Below are positions 1-13,105 of a stretch of DNA of 64,000 nucleotides, one piece after another. Under the pieces are notes generated by a model that saw only the letters and a list, made by a program, of their open reading frames with translations, ran no database searches and was not told the DNA's origin. The DNA is from Capitella teleta (lineage: Eukaryota; Annelida; Polychaeta; Capitellidae). The stretch spans positions 149,489 to 213,488 of the forward strand of contig KB300427.1 of the NCBI GenBank assembly GCA_000328365.1. The letters run 5' to 3'. The first letter of the stretch is position 1. Each line of letters starts with the position of its first letter. Position numbers and translations under genes: made by a program.

Positions 1-1740
1 TTGATGTGTCGAAGTTCGTGGGGTTAGCTCAATTACTTCAACTTAGGGATACTTGGACAAACGAATCGAGGCCGTTATGATATAACCGTTATGATTTCAA
101 ATCGTGTTCTGACGTTTTGATTGACGATATGCGTTATGCAAGCTCATTTCGCAAGAAGCCGTAACTATTTCAATGTAACACAAGCTGAGCACGTTACATG
201 ACGTTTCTTTCGTACACCATCGTTACTTTCCGTGCTTCAAGCGGAAAATTGTCGCTTAATGAATAGAGACCGAAATTCTATTCTCGACCAGCTTCCGTGG
301 TCGCGACGGCGGGAAATGTTTTAAACTCGAGTGTGGGCTGTTGGGATAAAGGGTTGTTTGACTCGCATCTGGGAACACAGGGGAAGATTGGAAATTAAAT
401 CCTTCTGATGTGGGGGGCTCGACAAATTGTCCCTCGACCGCAAAGACAAACATCGCTGTTCTCACGTCGGCCGTTTCGTTCGTTTCTCTCCCTTCGTTAT
501 GTCAACACAGACTTACAATGCGTTCTGTTTTAGCTTCCGGAGTCGGGAGATTGACATCAACTTCAGGGTTTAGACGACGGATCAAATCCCAACAGATAAC
601 CAGAAATGTCAATATATTAGTGTCAGAAAAAAATATGCTTGTAAATGGCGTGAAAGTTCAAACTGAAACTTTCTGATGAAACTGGATCTGATGTCTGTTG
701 TGACGGGTCGGATGTCACAATTGCCCCGATTCTCATCGTAAAATGATCAATCACACCTTCTGATGTCTTGTTGAATCGATACTTCCGGTGGCCCAGTCCA
801 CAATGCTGAGCCCTAGCTTTCGTAAACTTTCTAAATACCAAGCCACTGATACTTCATGCAGTACTTATTCTCAAAGTAGCGGCCCTCTGTTTATCCTGAT
901 AGTGATAATTATGTACGCATTCAAAAGATACGCCGTACACCACGTGGTCTCAGATCTGGGGGGAGGGGTGGTGGAGTTTTGATGTGGTCAAAATTACTGA
1001 TGCATGAGTATACAACAGCTGTAGTTGCTCGATCCCAGGGGAGGCAGGGGAGGAATGCACCCACATTCCGGATCAGGTATCAACGTCCGATTCACAGGTT
1101 GCCCGTCTCATCACAGGTGCGAAATGCCAGCGGAGACACCTCCTACCTGAGAGTGCTGGCGCGTTTTATAACAAACTCAGTTTGTTATAAGTTTGAAACT
1201 GGTGTCACGGGTGCACAATGTACATGATATTTTTATTACATGGGGTGGAATGCCGGACTTGAAATATGGTATTATTGATTTGAGACGAATTGCAAGTGCT
1301 TCTGATTGGAGAAGAAAATATATAATATATAATATATTAAAAAAAAATAATTCTGAAGAAGAGGGGGGAAATTAAAGTTCCTCTGTCATGTAAGGGTTTT
1401 CTTATGTTTTTTTTTCTTCTATCAGGTATTATTTTTCTTTTATTCAAGAAATTAAGGCACAAAATAATGTTGTTTGTATTGTCACTATCTATAATATTTT
1501 TATAATTCTGTAAACATTCAGAAAGATGAGGGCTCAGGGCGACGATGCAATGTCATTAAATTTGAACAGTTTCAAACGGTTGTTGTTCAATCGCGTGGTC
1601 TTTTATTTCTTCTTTTCTTGCGACGCCGCTTTTCCGTCGCCCCGACCTTTGATATCATCACCGCAGCTTCAAAAGCGAAGAAAGGCGCTGAATGGTTTTC
1701 CCGCGCAAACCGTCAGCTGAGTGTTGAAGCGCGAGCGGAG
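1..1740. other. Non-coding stretch upstream of nanos
   Basis: I recognise no gene here. The open frames are short, begin at non-ATG codons or carry no domain. The first 140 bases contain several copies of a GTTATGAT or GCGTTATG motif that recurs elsewhere in the window. An AT-rich stretch lies at about 1315-1510. The last part becomes GC-rich towards the nanos promoter. Confidence 0.6.
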
Positions 1741-1743
1741 CCG

Positions 1744-1875
1744 CAGTGCGCATGCGCGTAGTAACTAAGCCCCGCCTCCTTGGCCTACATAAAGCGCTGC
1801 ACCACAACACGTGGGTTAGCCAGGTGAAAGCGAGTAAAATTCGATCCACCACCACCACCACCACGTGGGTTAGTT
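1744..1875 (+). promoter_or_regulatory. Probable nanos promoter and 5' leader
   Basis: A perfect NRF1-type palindrome core (TGCGCATGCGC) lies at about 1746-1757, followed by a GC box (CCCCGCCTCC) near 1770 and a weak TATA-like ACATAAAG near 1787. Two copies of CACGTGGGTTAG, an E-box with its flank, lie near 1808 and 1862, about 54 bases apart. The first is close to the expected transcription start and the second probably falls in the leader. The positions fit a gene starting translation at 1960. The function of the sites is inferred from motif only. Confidence 0.5.
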
Positions 1876-1959
1876 TCTTCAAAACATCGTGCGGACCACT
1901 TGTCTTTTTTGTCCCGTTTTATCTTACGTTTTACCAAGTTTTACCAAGTTTTTACCGAA

Positions 1960-2898
1960 ATGTACAACAGCATTGGAGTGTTGGGTCTTGCGGCTCAAGA
2001 AGGTGCAATGTCACGATCGGAACCGACGTCAAACTCTTGGAATATCTGGGCTCCACTCCCGACCACTTCTCGACCTAGTGTACCGAGTCCTTGCAGTTCA
2101 ACCAGCAGCAGCAGCGGTGGAAGCGCCAGTTCGGGATCCGCAGAGGTTAGCCAGCCCAGTCCCCCACTGTCCAACTCACCCCTGACGGCCCCCGGATCCA
2201 GCGCCTCGTCATCCCCGAGATCTACGTCCGAGATGCCAGCGACGAACAACTCAATGACCCAACAACAACGTGGTATCGGAAACAGCAAACAGATCGCCAA
2301 CGACCTCATGAACTTGTTCATGGTGCCTCGCATGCCTCCCACCCAGATGCCCCCATCACATCAACAGTACCAGCACCAGCCTCACCGTCTGCCCGTGGGT
2401 CTCGGTCACGGCCCCAACGGAGTTCCCTACCCGATCTCTCTCCCGGAGCCGTACCCTCGCGCCTGTTGGGATGAGTTCAACCTGAACGGGCGTGAATCCG
2501 AGCTGGATGAATTAGACCGACTGCTGCGTGGTCTGGAGATCGGAGAGAGCAGACATGCCATCATGAGTCTCCCAGACGACCTTCCCCCCTCGCATGACAA
2601 CGATGACGTCCTCACGAAGACCCGATTGGTGGAGATCCTCCGGGAGAGGGAACGACAGAAGATGGCCCGGAGGAGAGGCATGGCTCGCAAGCAAGGCAAG
2701 GTCTGCGTGTTCTGTCGAAACAACGGGGAAGCCGAGGCGACGTACACATCCCACCAACTGAAGGATGCCGATGGGAAGATCGTCTGTCCAGTACTATACA
2801 TCTACACTTGCCCCATCTGCGGCGCGAACGGACCCAATGCCCACACGATCAAGTACTGCCCCATGAACCCGAGCGATCCCACTGGTGTGTCGAGGTGA
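1960..2898 (+). CDS. nanos: Nanos-type RNA-binding zinc-finger protein
   Basis: Intronless gene of 312 aa. The C-terminal 65 residues hold the nanos tandem CCHC fingers. The first runs from about C249 (CVFC, then H and C after the SHQLKDADGKIVC stretch). The second is CPICGANG...H...C, ending near residue 303 with KYCPMNP. Nanos proteins partner with Pumilio and recruit CCR4-NOT to repress mRNAs in germ cells and stem cells; that role is family knowledge. The N-terminal 150 residues are rich in Ser, Pro, Asn and Gln with no recognised domain. A conserved-looking Leu-rich acidic stretch (ESELDELDRLLRGLEIG) precedes a basic segment (about residues 227-245) and the fingers. The start is the first in-frame ATG, in good context (ccgaaATG). 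The same frame stays open upstream to about 1900, but only from a TTG. The single-exon structure is typical of nanos genes. Identification is firm because of the paired fingers. Confidence 0.93.
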   Translation: MYNSIGVLGLAAQEGAMSRSEPTSNSWNIWAPLPTTSRPSVPSPCSSTSSSSGGSASSGSAEVSQPSPPLSNSPLTAPGSSASSSPRSTSEMPATNNSMTQQQRGIGNSKQIANDLMNLFMVPRMPPTQMPPSHQQYQHQPHRLPVGLGHGPNGVPYPISLPEPYPRACWDEFNLNGRESELDELDRLLRGLEIGESRHAIMSLPDDLPPSHDNDDVLTKTRLVEILRERERQKMARRRGMARKQGKVCVFCRNNGEAEATYTSHQLKDADGKIVCPVLYIYTCPICGANGPNAHTIKYCPMNPSDPTGVSR

Positions 2899-4725
2899 GA
2901 TATTTCAGTTTATTATCAGAACCATATGTTGCTATGTAAATCACACTCTCATCATGTGACAGCCTCCGTCTCATTAAGCACCAGTCATTAATCTCTCTCG
3001 CGGCTCGGCAGGCCATATGCCTTGCTTGAAAAGTATACTGGACGATCCGTGTATAGTAAAATGTAGATCTCCTTCCTTGGTGTATATTTAGCTCGTGTTA
3101 AAGATGAACTTCAGCGACCTCTTCATTGTATAGTGCAGTTGGTCGTGTGCGGTTTCCTGTCGCTTTTTCTCCTCTTTGCTTTCAAGTGCGAGATAAGTGT
3201 TGTCTAAAGGCCTCCACTTCCTCTGTCGCTATCTCTCGACTTCAGCTGTCGTTGCTATAATCCCATCATAAATATGTCCTTTGCAACTTTTGATCATTGT
3301 TGGTTCTGCGTCTAGTTACGTAACCATGCTGACTTGTACTTGTTCTTGTTTCAGATCTCTTCGAGTCGGTCGTCGAACTTAGACGACGTCGTTGTTGTCG
3401 TCTGCAATGAACAAAACCTCCTCCTCGCGACCGAGTTTCCTGCCGCTGCCTGCCATCTGCCATTATTCTCAGAATAACTGTAGGCTACACGTTCGATTTT
3501 TTTTCTCTCTCTCTCTCCGTTTCATTCATTGTGAGTGGCGCCCATCTGTGAGAATACGACATGCTACACTGCTCACAAGTCGCGTGCCTCACTTTCGTCT
3601 CTTGAATTATTATTGTAAAAACTGAATCCTTTTTACAGATTTTTCTTTATATCCGACCAGCTGTTTAGGTTCTTATTTCATTCTTTATAAGCTTTAAGAA
3701 ACTTTTAAGAGAAAAATTCCTCCCTCCTCCCCTCAGTTGAATAGCCAACTTTTGCATTTGTACTGTAACAGGGTATTTGTAGCTCGTGAATATTTTTGCT
3801 GTAATTTTTGTTTTTATCTTCTTGAAAATGATGGTTTTTTGAGGCTAATTGATTAGATTAGGTTTGATTACAACTCCCGGTTCTTCTCTTTTGTTTCAAT
3901 GTTATCTGAATCACCTGCGCTCGTTTTGAGGGCTCATGTGAGTCTGGCAGTCGTGGCTGGCAGGTGCTCTGTGTCGCCAACAATGATCTCTCCTCTAAAC
4001 AAACATAATAAGAAAAAAGAGAAAAAATCCACTCCAACCTGTGTTCATTTTCATGATGATATCGAATTCATTCAATTGGTGCTTTGTCCAAGCTTATTTC
4101 CCTTTAATATTATACGATGCCTGCTGTCTCAGTGAATCTTGTCTCCTATGTGTATATGTGGATCATATATCCTACCTTATATGTATTTAGATGACTTCAT
4201 ATCATTAGATATTAATTATTAGCAATACAATTAAATGTGCATTTCTGTTTTATTTCGACCAATGAATGTTTTAATGATTCTTAGTCTCCTTGTTGATGAG
4301 CTTTAATAATCTCTGAAATTTGTACAAATTACATAATCCTTATATGCTCATTATTCTTGTACAGATTAATTACTATGTCATGATTTCATGTTTCATTAAG
4401 GCCCAGGTCGGACCTAAGATATTATAATTTATTTTTTTAAATAATCACAGGCTTGGAATTATAGATTTAGCAGCCACCCCAACACAAGTATTTCCTCTTT
4501 TTTTTTTTCAATTATTAATTTTGTTTTTATTCTACTCGAGAGAATTTTCATACTTTTTCCTGTGCCAGAGTTTTTGTTAATCTTTTATTAGATTGTAGAC
4601 TGGATTCTTCTTATGCTGTTTGTGGAGTTCAGAATTTCTCCCGATTTTTTGGTCACAAATTTTGTATTCTATTTTTGTACCTTTTTTATTCCTGTTTATA
4701 AAATAAATGGAATTTTGAATTTCGC
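2899..4725 (+). other. Probable nanos 3' UTR with polyadenylation signal
   Basis: T-rich non-coding sequence follows the nanos stop. AATAAA at 4702-4707 is followed by an A-run at about 4732, a plausible cleavage region about 1.8 kb downstream of the stop. UGUA-containing near-matches to Pumilio sites (for example TGTATATTT near 3081) occur, but no perfect TGTANATA was found by eye. The extent of the UTR is inferred. Confidence 0.45.
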
Positions 4726-4729
4726 TTTC

Positions 4730-7700
4730 TTAAAAAAAAACTTGAAATCCGTTCTTTCCTGTGTTCATTCATTGAGGTCTTTCTATGTTTAGAATGACAA
4801 AAGTGAGAGAGGTGAGCAGATTACTCGGGAGAACGTGTTGTTAAGTCCTTTATCTGTAGGTATTGCCCGCCTAATGAATGGCCCTATTGTGTCGGGAGAC
4901 ATACCTGCCCTGGAGGCATTCGTGGGCTTCGCTAAGCAAATTATATCATGTCACATAGCCATCTGCAGAAAGACAGCCAGCGGCTTCATTTTCACTCGCG
5001 TTGGTGCGTGAGACCGAATCTTACGTAAACGAGTATGTAGGTCAAAGTTTTTCGCGCTTTTTCACTTGAGAGCATGCGTAGTGGAGTGAATCGTAGCCAT
5101 GGTTACCGCCTCGTAAGCAAACATCACAAGAGTGATTAAAAGAGCTGCATGCCCCCCATGGCAGATGGCGGCTATTATCGCCCTTGCTACTCCTTGTATT
5201 ATCGCCCAGCGATGAGTAATCACTCGACAAAGAGAGGGAAGGCAATCGCAGCAGGAACAATGGACTCGTCCATTCAGGGGGGGATTAGCATCTTCGCATG
5301 CAACACGTGACCTGTCAAAAGAAGCGTCCTCCTTCTTTCTACCAGTTAATTCGTTGGCTGACCGTAATTGTTGCCGAATGAACAGCTCTGTGATTTCCAC
5401 GACGCGAAGCCAATTAATAGTGCTCTCTGGAGAAGTTCTCCATGCTATGTTTCTCTTGGATTACGTAATCTTTAAGAGCAATTTGTTACATTGAATCACC
5501 GATGTCCACTCTTAATTACCGATGACCACGTGAATGGCGACGGCACTATGGACAGTGGTCACTGTTGCATGACAAATTCGTAACCGTTTCTCGCTCGCTT
5601 TAGTCTGTCTACTCAGCAATTTTGCTGTCAGCTGGTTCTCGAAATACTAATGTGGAAAGATGCTGCTTTGATATGACGTCATATTGCCCCAACCAATAAA
5701 TCGGTTTCCGAAGTTGAAAGATCTTAGCTTACAATTGACGACAAGTGGACATGTGATTGCATAATCAATAAACATGAAAGTATAAGTTTTGAGCAACAAC
5801 AGAAGTGTGAAGAAAAATACGGCGATTAATAATTATTTTTCTTCGCAAAAGCCAAGCTGCTAATTTTGAGCATTTTCGTGACTGGTCTATTCCATAATTA
5901 TCTTTCATACACCGAGGCGTCATTCTGTGACGTCACAGAGGGTTGTGTTGTATCGTGCACTCCTTGATCAACGGCCGCTAACGCAGTACTTAATGATCCC
6001 AGCGAGGGCAATTAACATGTGTTGAATATTTATTGGCTAATTATAGTGGGAGCTCGGTACAAAAGCCTCACTGTCGCACGGACATAAATTAGCCACACGA
6101 AAGCAACACCCCCTGCCGGCACTCATGCAAACGACATCTTGTTTAGCACGTTTTTTATTGTCGCTAAGTTCTTGAATGGCGACAACCCATGATTACCGGA
6201 TGAACTGAAGAAGCCCGTAGCCACGATGCGAGTGGGCAGTGGAGGGTCATCTGGATGTCTGAACCCTTTCCTGCTTGCTTTCAATGGGTCGAAACGCCCT
6301 GAAGAGTCGGCTCAAAGTTAAAGCTGAACCCACTTCCTGTCATGTATTATACTGCTTATTTGAATTAAGTTTTAACTCGAAGAAGTGACACATAGCTGTT
6401 GATGCAGCAGGGAAGCTGCCATCTGGTGATCGGTGCACAGGAAGCACGCATTCTTCATCACCTGTGTGCTGATATAATTACCTGTGATGAAGAACCCGAA
6501 ACTTCCTCCTTCTCCTTCTCCTTAAAACCGAGGAATTAAATTCCTTGAATGACTGAAATGAAAGTGCGCAGTTGGGGGCGAACAGGGTGTCTGTAGAGAA
6601 TAATTGAGGCAAACAAATCGTCCTTTTGCCGCTGCCGGTCAGTGTGGAGGTTATTCAACCCGCTTTGTGTCCGCGGATCAAAGAGTGACCACTGCGCCTG
6701 TCATGTTCTCTCGTTCTGCTGTGAAGTGAATAAGAGACGACTGGGACTGCTTTCCTTTCTTGCTCGCATGTGCGATTTCTATAACTGGCCAGCGGATGTG
6801 TCCACTAACGACCCTCTCTCTGTCGTAATGTCCACATAAAAGAGAAGAACTTTTGAAACTTTATATTATGCAAATTTCGTGCTGTCTCAGAAAATGTGTG
6901 AATCTTTGTTGGAACGGCCTTGGATTGTTATCATTTTGCGAGTGAATTCGACAAAGTTTGCATTGTGACAAAATCGAATGTTGTTGATTTCAAGTAGATG
7001 CCCTGGATGTAAGATCGAATGTGGGAGAATAGTTGACGTTCGAAGCAGCATAACGTCATCAAAGAGGATGTTGATATTTTAGTTCAATGTTTTTTCTCTT
7101 TCTAATCGCCATGGTGGTCTGCTTATTGGCATATCGGAGGCGCTTAATAGAAATAACACTTCTTGCTGTTGTAGCGAGCTTTGATTTGGACAGAGATTAA
7201 CTCGTTTCTAAACAACTGAGCGTGTGAATTATTTTCTCAGTTGTAGCGTTGCATGATTCATGGCATTTATAGTATTTTACATCATTTGCTAAAAATTAAA
7301 TTATGGTACTTCATCTCGGTCATTATTAACAATTGGGTACCACAAGTAGAGGGAAACGGAGAGCCTTTTCCCTCTACTCCAAAGGAAGGAAAGTTGAAGC
7401 AATGAAAATTGCCCCACAAGATTAACCGTAAATTGCGAACTTGTCCAATGGAAACTATCTCACGACGTTACACTAGATTGATAACCTGCAACACTGTAGT
7501 AATAATATATACAATTTTATGCATTGTGTATTTGCGTGTTGGGCTAATATATATTGGGCTAATATAAATTATATGCGTGACGTCACAATCTTCGGCTTGC
7601 CCAATGCCATGCTGCATGCTGAGTTTACGTTTCCCCGATTCCTGCCCTTGGGCTGCCCTTCGGTCAACAGCGACAGATCTTGGTCGCCCCTCGGTAATTA

Positions 7701-8740
7701 CAACATAAACGAACACGACACAATTCGCGACATGAACATGTCTGGGTCGACATTAAACCATTCGACCGTGAACCTCTGTGAAATCACTGCATCGGAAATT
7801 ACATAATTATGCAAACATTTTGAACATAGAACACATGAAGTGGGTGCTCTGTTCAAACAGCTAATCAGTTTCATAGAACCGGATGGTCAACATCCATTTA
7901 TACGTATCGTAAACATCACACGTAGTTCGGGAATTATTATAAATAACTTCTCATCAGCATTCACAAAATTCCTCAAATACAAGACGGTTGCGAGATTGAT
8001 GCCAACATCCTGCGTTCTCAACTACAATGTATTATGTAACACTTCTCCTCAAAAAATTATCATTATAAACCTGTGCTGCCAGAGGACACTCGTTTTCGTT
8101 ATTGAGTGTTAAGTTATGTTAACCACATTGGATGAATATAATTTTGTCGGGCTCAAATTTGAGCTGTCAACTGGCCACAAACTGCGGATATTGCGTAATA
8201 GTATCACTGTAGCATAATGGTATTTTGTGAAATGTTGTTAAATGTATGTACACTCGTGTATGTCGCATCACGGGAATGCCCGGAATACCTGTGAACGCAT
8301 TAATCCTGGGAGACTTGACCACTTAGCGATCTCATCCTCACCCCACTTGTGGAAGTCTTGTTTGTTGATGTCTCGTCACGCATTCCGACGCCTCCCTCTG
8401 CAGGTAAACAGTCACGTGACAGGGTGCATGTCACCTGGGGCATCCTCCGCATCTAATGCTAATGAAAATAATCATCGTTTTCCGCATCCGTCGCCAATCC
8501 CGTCGAAATGGATAGTTTTGACACCGTCGAATTGACCGGAGCGCATGACACATTTTCACTTACCACTATGTATTGGTTATAATAATTATTAGAATATAGT
8601 GTGGAATTTTTATTAAGGAAATTTTTAAAATCATTATTTTACTTATGTTATTTACGTGATACTACTATTTTTTTCCGTAAACGATGTTTTATGTGCAAAA
8701 CTCCGTCAAGTTTAATTCTTAAAAATTTATACATTGATAG
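4730..8740. other. Gene-free stretch
   Basis: No open frame longer than about 110 codons and none with a recognisable domain. The stretch is AT-rich with scattered single-copy-looking sequence. I see no RNA gene and no clear repeat. Confidence 0.5.
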
Positions 8741-9206
8741 TACATGTGATTTTGCAAGTCTGGTAGAAATTTTTAGGTCAAAGGTCAAGGTAAGAGCGAT
8801 TTTTTAAAGTTTCAAATTGGATCGCTTCTTGCTCATTAATTAATTGAGCTAGCGTCTTGCAACATAATTATATCAAATGATTCAGTGTACAGTGTAATTA
8901 ATATGTACAACAATGCATAATACTAATGCTCTCAGATGCACCATTCTTGCGTAATCTTGCATAACAGTAATTATCGCTTTGTGAAACGTTGATATCTTGA
9001 TAGTTATGCCAGTTGTGGAGTTGAAATTTGCAGAAAATATTTCAAGTATGCATTTCAGATCAAATCCGGCTTTTGACGGAGGTAACGTCAATGTCAAGGT
9101 CATTGTGGCAATTAGAGTATTTAGTTGGACCAATTATTTATTATTACGAATTTAATTTAATTTTCGTAATTTTATGAGTTGAGTAAATCGTGTGCTGCCG
9201 AATATG

Positions 9207-9208
<2 letters not shown>

Positions 9209-9271
<63 letters not shown>

Positions 9272-9309
9272 TTTGTCTTTTTTTTTTTTTTTTGTCTTTT
9301 TTTTTTTGT
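9209..9309. repeat. (GT)n microsatellite with T-runs
   Basis: About 30 uninterrupted GT units end near 9268. They are followed by T-runs broken by GTC to about 9309. The tract lies inside the 430-bp tandem array. Confidence 0.95.
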
Positions 9310-9419
9310 CAGAATACATTGTAGGCAACACTTCGGTTCGGTATTTCGATGAACAAAGTTTGGTACCGAATATTTAGAATTCGCTGATCATTGTAAATGA
9401 GTGGATTGCATTGATCAAT

Positions 9420-9760
<341 letters not shown>

Positions 9761-10330
9761 TGCATTTCCACTGTAAGTTGGAAGGTCAAAGGCGGAGGGT
9801 CGCAATGATTTTCAAAGTTTCAAATTCAATCGCCACTAGCTCATTAACTAGTTTTGTTAGTGACTTGTAATTGGCATTAAATGAATCAGTGCATTGTCTT
9901 GTAAAATAACACCCAGAAGTAATACTGCTCTTAGATGCCCTGTTCTTGCGTAATCGTGCATAGTAGCAAGTATGACTTTTTCAAATGCTGATATCTCGGT
10001 CGTTATGCAAACTGTAGTCTTGAAAATTGCATAATATCTATTTAATCTTGCGTATACACCGTGCAAACCCCAAATTGTAATGAGGTTGCTCTAACATCAA
10101 GGTAATTGTGGTAATAAAAACCTATAATTGCCTTACCGATAACTATTGTGAATTTTGTATTTTTGCTTCTCACAAGTTGGCGGAACATGTGATTCTGTGA
10201 GTCGTAAAGAAACATGTAGGTCGAAGATCAAAGGTCAAGGTCGCAGTGGTTTTTCAAACTTTCAATTTGGATCTCTTCTAGCTCAACCAGTGATAGTGAA
10301 AAATGTTAGCATCTTGGACTAATATCGTTG

Positions 10331-12065
10331 CCATGCATTTTATTAATTATTGTACATTTATAACTTTTTTTTTCAAAATTTTCCTTGATCACATCTCCGA
10401 TTGCTTTTTTTGTTCTTTCTTTTTTAACCCTGATGTTTATGTTTTGCCGATCGAGTCGAAATGGATTCAGTTTCTGTGATAATCTGGCGTTTATGATTCA
10501 GCAGACGCAACAGCCGGACTCCGGTGACTCAATTATGACGAAAGATTAAATTTCCTTTCGCAGTTTTAAGAGCATCAAAGAGATTTCCCTCTGACTCAGG
10601 GGGCACAGGCGACAATGCAGAGACGACATCGCTGTCATTCTGCGAGGAAATCCTCCATTAATTTAACCGCGACTTAACGAGTTTATGGATAGGATCATTC
10701 CAGACGTAATCACGCGTTGTAACTTGTAAGGGAAGGGCCCCCGGGGGCATGGGGTGGACAGGGAGGCGCCCCGGAGTCGCGTCATCGCTCTCGGACGCTT
10801 CCTCCGCTGGCGACGAAGACGAGGAACTATGGCGCGAAAAACGGCGCTTTGTCGTCTGCTACAAAGCCGCACAATGGTGTTGCGTCACCGGCCGCAGAAT
10901 GACCTAGATTTCGCGAACAAGTGCAACGCGAGTGACGCGGGGTAATTTCTGTGCAGATGGCAATTAAATCTGTTTACTTCGCGGTGAAGGACGCTCGATG
11001 ACCGCGTGCATGCATGCATGTTCGTGACTCATTCTGAGGCGCGGGAAATTCGTACTGCGTAGTTGGCCCGTGAATATTCATGCAGGTCATTAGGTCACCA
11101 GGTTTGACCTGGTTCTAGGAAGCACGACTACGCTAGGCTATAATAGGATTAATGCGCATCGCTTCTGAGCTTTCTGTTCGTGTCAAACGACGTTGTCTGG
11201 CTGCTGTAACTCGATCCTTGCGCTTCCCTCTTCAAAACTAATCACCGAGAGTCCTGTATGTTTGAAAAAAAATCGCGAAACTCCCCTGGGCTGCACGGGC
11301 ATATTTTCCCTGGTTAACATATGCTGGGTTAAATGGCGCCAAACTTGATATCAAGGCGACTTTTCACGCGCTGCATTTAAAACCTGAAAATATCTTTCAG
11401 CGTTAATGTTTGCACGCCATTTCTCACCTTTATCTAGAAGTTTGTTTGTCATAAAATAAAAATTAATGCATATTATAAAGTTTATTATATGTTATATACT
11501 GTATCGTCGAATCCGAAAAGCTCTAAATGCCATTCACAATAATCAGAATATAAAACAAGGTAAAAACAATTATCATGCGAAATAGACACGAAATGAACAT
11601 GTGCAGATTTCACAAACCTTGAAACACAAAACGATTACTGATTACTGATTAGGTTTGAAATTAATGATTTGTTCTGTCGCAGATTGACTTGTGATAATTG
11701 AACTGGCAGTGTTTTTTTTTTTTTTTTTGTGCCTTGTCTATTGTGAAAAAGGTTTCACAAGGATTGTTGCATAAGGGGCGCGAAAAATATAATTATCACT
11801 CTAATGTTGTCAATTAGGGTGCTTAGAGCATGAGCACATACCATTATATTGCTAATTTAAGAGGCGTTGAAGTAGCAATGGCATATCATACATAAAATAT
11901 ACACGAACCCTGAAAACATTCCTTGTTATTTTGTCAACCATCCATGACCATGAATAGTTATTAAATATTAATGGCTAATATACAATTATGCGATAATAGT
12001 CACACCGTTGCATAATTATACTTTCACTTCAAATGCAGTTCGAATTTCCCTTCATGCAGAGGTAC
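10331..12065. other. Gene-free stretch
   Basis: The part at 10560-11100 is relatively GC- and CpG-rich, including GGGGCCCCCGGGGGC-like sequence near 10735, but has no recognisable coding frame. The rest is AT-rich. I see no domain, RNA gene or clear repeat apart from a T-run near 11710. Confidence 0.45.
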
Positions 12066-13105
12066 GTGACAGTGAATTCGACCGAAACTAACTTCGGCCC
12101 ATTGGTTTCGGCCTTCCGAATTCGGCCAACAGTGATTTCGACCAATAGTGATTTCGGTCCATCCCCCCCCCTCCTTTATGCCAAAGCCAACCCCCCACCT
12201 CCACTTTTGTATTGTTTTTGATTCTCAAATGAAATTTGAAATAATAACCTTAACAAACTTTATAAATATGATTGAAGAACGGTTGGAAATCCGAAATAAT
12301 GAGTTATCAGTATACTAGTAGCACCAATTTCTTCATATGAAGCTTCAAGCGCACTTAGTGATTTATGTTATTTTGGTATTGAGTTAATGCTAATATTTGG
12401 CGTTTTCTACCAGAGACAATTTGTAATTGAAGGATGGTCGGATTGACTCATTGTGGGCTCTCATTTTATGCATATGTACGTGGATCAACTCCGAGTATCC
12501 GAGTTTCAATTGCACTCGCTTCTCTATTCGATTGATCTCCACTCGCAACTCCCTTAACCTAACTGAGTGACCAATTAAATTGAAAGCAAGCCAGCCACGC
12601 AGACATAGAGGAATTGATATGGCGACGAAACCCGCATTTGAATCTTTTGTTTAATGAACTTCTTAAACGTCGAATAAGCGGAGGGGCGCCATTGTTGTTA
12701 ATTGACCTGACTTAAGAGAATGTGCTTGTTTACACTATTTGTGTTACTGCATTATTAATGTTTTCAGTAAATAGACGATGGAAGGAACGATTCACAATTA
12801 AAATCCTCGACCAATGCTAGTATACTATAGTCTAGTATGCAGGCCAACAATAACATACCAGAGCTCAGGTGCGACTTATTAAAATATGTTAATGCAGTAA
12901 AAACAAAGGCTATTTGGAGCATGCATCAACGGCCTCAGTCATTGTCACAGGGTTCAGTTTTTTAAGGGGTACATTATACACTCATGTCAAATCGTCGAAT
13001 TGAATGTAAATCTAAATTAGGCCGATAACATGGGCCGAATCCAATGGGCCGAAATCAACCCGGGCCGAAACTGGGCTGAAGTTAGAATGAGCCGAATTTG
13101 TGTGT
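12066..13105. mobile_element. Foldback/MITE-like element with TTCGGCCCA repeats
   Basis: The left arm (about 12070-12160) contains repeated forms of TTCGGCC and ATTTCGACC. The right arm (about 13020-13105) contains the reverse complement, GGGCCGAA, repeated every 10-20 bases. The longest perfect shared stretch between the left arm and the inverted right arm is TTCGGCCCATTGG. A CTAACTTC(G/A)GCCCA block also matches. The roughly 860 bases between the arms are AT-rich and carry no transposase frame, so the unit looks non-autonomous. I could not fix the exact ends or a target duplication, and the family is unknown. Confidence 0.55.

Noticed and set aside
1900-1959. N-terminal extension of nanos (20 more codons)
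   Set aside because: It begins at TTG, not ATG, and overlaps the T-rich leader. The first in-frame ATG is 1960.
2427-2801. 124-codon open frame antisense to nanos
   Set aside because: It is a shadow of the GC-rich nanos coding frame and has no domain.
5042-5400. Two overlapping minus-strand frames of 72 and 112 codons
   Set aside because: No domain, no splice context and no homology recognised.
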